A stretch of DNA of 64,000 bases from Halomarina ordinaria (GTDB taxonomy: Archaea; Halobacteriota; Halobacteria; Halobacteriales; Haloarculaceae). Below are positions 62,908 to 64,000 of this stretch, in pieces. The translations under genes were made by a program, and so were the position numbers. The stretch is from positions 682,001 to 746,000 of the forward strand of contig NZ_JARRAH010000001.1 of assembly GCF_030553305.1 (NCBI RefSeq). Direction: 5' to 3'. Every line of letters starts with the position of its first letter. Positions within the stretch are counted from its first letter, which is position 1. The notes under the pieces are model-generated. The model was not told where the DNA came from. It ran no database searches and saw nothing but the letters and a program-made list of their open reading frames with translations.

Positions 62908-63954
62908 ATGACCGACGCCACCCACCGACGCCTCCTCATCGCGGGGTCGGGTATCGCGGGCCTCAGCGCCGCCATCTACGCGGCGCGGTCGAACAACGAC
63001 CCGCTCGTCCTCGAGGGGACCGAACCCGGCGGCCAGCTCACCCTCACCACCGACGTCGCCAACTACCCCGGCTTCCCCGAGGGCATCGGCGGCCCGGAAC
63101 TCGTCCAGAACATGCGCGAGCAGGCCGAGCGCTTCGGGGCGGACGTCGAACACGGCGTCGTCGAGGACCTCACCCGTCCCGAGACGGACGGGCCCTTCCG
63201 GGTGGAACTCACCAACGGCGACGTCTACACCGCCGACGCGGTCATCGTCGCCTCGGGGGCCAGCGCGCGCACCCTCGGCGTCCCCGGTGAGGACCTGCTG
63301 ATGGGCTACGGCGTCTCCACCTGCGCCACGTGCGACGGCGCGTTCTTCCGCGGCGAGGACATGCTCGTCGTCGGCGGGGGCGACGCCGCCATGGAGGAGG
63401 CCAACTTCCTCACGAAGTTCGCCGACACCGTGTACGTCGTCCACCGCCGCGAGGAGTTCCGCGCCGAGGACTACTGGGTCGACCGCACGATGGAGCAGGT
63501 CGAGGCGGGGAACATCGAACTGCTGCGCAACACGGAACTGCTCGAGATTCACGGCTCGAAGGAGGCGGGCGTCGAGCACGTCACCCTCGCCAGTCACCCC
63601 GAGGGCCACCCCACCGACCGCCTCGACGACCCCGCCACCGAGGAGTTCGACTTCGACGTGGGTGCCGTCTTCCTCGCCATCGGTCACACGCCGAACACGG
63701 ACTTCCTCGCCGGGACGGGCGTCGACCTCGACGCCGACGGCTACCTCCGCACGGAGGGCGGGCGCGGCGGCGGCCAGACTGCGACGGGCGTCCCCGGCCT
63801 CTACGGCGCGGGCGACGTCGTCGACCGCCACTACCAGCAGGCCGCCACCGCCGGCGGCATGGGCGTGATGGCCGCCCTCGACGCCGACGACTACCTCGAC
63901 GACCTGGACCGCGTCGAACAGGCCGAACCCGCGACCGCCGAATCGGACGACTGA
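62908..63954 (+). CDS. trxB: thioredoxin reductase-like flavoprotein
   Basis: 348 residues from the ATG at 62908. FAD-binding GSGIAGLSAAIYAAR, redox CATCDG (Cys139, Cys142), NAD(P)-binding VVGGGDAAMEEANFL, and C-terminal GVPGLYGAGDVVD. Reduces thioredoxin or a related small dithiol protein. Longer acidic tail than bacterial TrxB. It may serve the CKDC thioredoxin at 20597. Complete. Confidence 0.93.
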   Translation: MTDATHRRLLIAGSGIAGLSAAIYAARSNNDPLVLEGTEPGGQLTLTTDVANYPGFPEGIGGPELVQNMREQAERFGADVEHGVVEDLTRPETDGPFRVELTNGDVYTADAVIVASGASARTLGVPGEDLLMGYGVSTCATCDGAFFRGEDMLVVGGGDAAMEEANFLTKFADTVYVVHRREEFRAEDYWVDRTMEQVEAGNIELLRNTELLEIHGSKEAGVEHVTLASHPEGHPTDRLDDPATEEFDFDVGAVFLAIGHTPNTDFLAGTGVDLDADGYLRTEGGRGGGQTATGVPGLYGAGDVVDRHYQQAATAGGMGVMAALDADDYLDDLDRVEQAEPATAESDD

Positions 63955-64000
63955 GCGCGTCCCGACGACGTCGACGGCACCGACGGTACGGCCCCCCTCG
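63955..64000. other. window edge after trxB
   Basis: 46 bases of GC-rich sequence following the trxB stop; nothing recognisable. Confidence 0.2.

Overview
This window is chromosomal DNA of a haloarchaeon (class Halobacteria). The evidence is consistent across the window: very high GC with strong GC3 bias, acidic Asp/Glu-rich proteins, archaeal-only machinery (topoisomerase VI, TFB, proteasome alpha and beta, RNase P proteins 2 and 3, archaeal MAT, archaeal SBDS, archaeal PPAT) and TATA boxes about 25-30 bp upstream of start codons that imply leaderless or very short-leader mRNAs. The genus cannot be fixed from sequence reading alone.

Layout. 1-8.6 kb: a DUF5793-like gene fragment, gyrA and gyrB (minus strand), then top6B-top6A diverging from gyrB, so every type II topoisomerase subunit is in one locus. 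8.6-18 kb: an MBL-fold hydrolase, an XRE-CBS regulator, a YdbS/YdbT-like PH-domain pair, a UPF0212 protein, the proteasome beta subunit, UspA, purM, a site-2 protease and a TraB membrane protein. 18-28.3 kb: HalOD1, thioesterase, cysteine synthase, DUF488, thioredoxin, a SPATA20-like protein, purD, an acyltransferase, a diadenylate cyclase (dacZ) coupled to an MscS channel, and a J-domain/2Fe-2S ferredoxin fusion. 28.3-32.4 kb: an accessory stretch with lower GC, orphan membrane proteins, a fragment that looks like the start of a PIN-domain gene, and tRNA-Leu(UAG) with a partial copy of its 3' end. 32.4-44 kb: a single-cyclin TFB-like protein, PPAT, gshA, metK, CYTH phosphatase/cyclase, FKBP isomerase, a degenerate RecA-like protein next to a MinD-like ATPase, and pyrB-pyrI. 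45-49.2 kb: an RNA-processing and proteolysis cluster (COG1325 RNA-binding protein, Rpp30, methyltransferase, Pop5, proteasome alpha, SBDS). 49.2-64 kb: HflX, MoaC, Nnr, acylphosphatase, an arsenic locus (arsC-like, arsR, arsM), an OGG-type glycosylase, a second UPF0212 paralogue, TFB, a sodium:solute symporter with a 40-residue partner ORF, a class V aminotransferase and a thioredoxin-reductase-like enzyme.

The genes are mostly housekeeping and are packed with short gaps or 4-nt overlaps. The least ordinary signals are non-coding or small: back-to-back hairpins before the Rpp30 gene, several perfect inverted repeats placed at or near promoters (arsR, the RecA-like gene, the DUF7344-like gene, upstream of UPF0058), an 18-bp tandem repeat just upstream of a TATA box, leaderless microproteins, and the tRNA-Leu attachment-site-like duplication bordering the accessory stretch. 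No CRISPR array, transposase, integrase or rRNA was seen.
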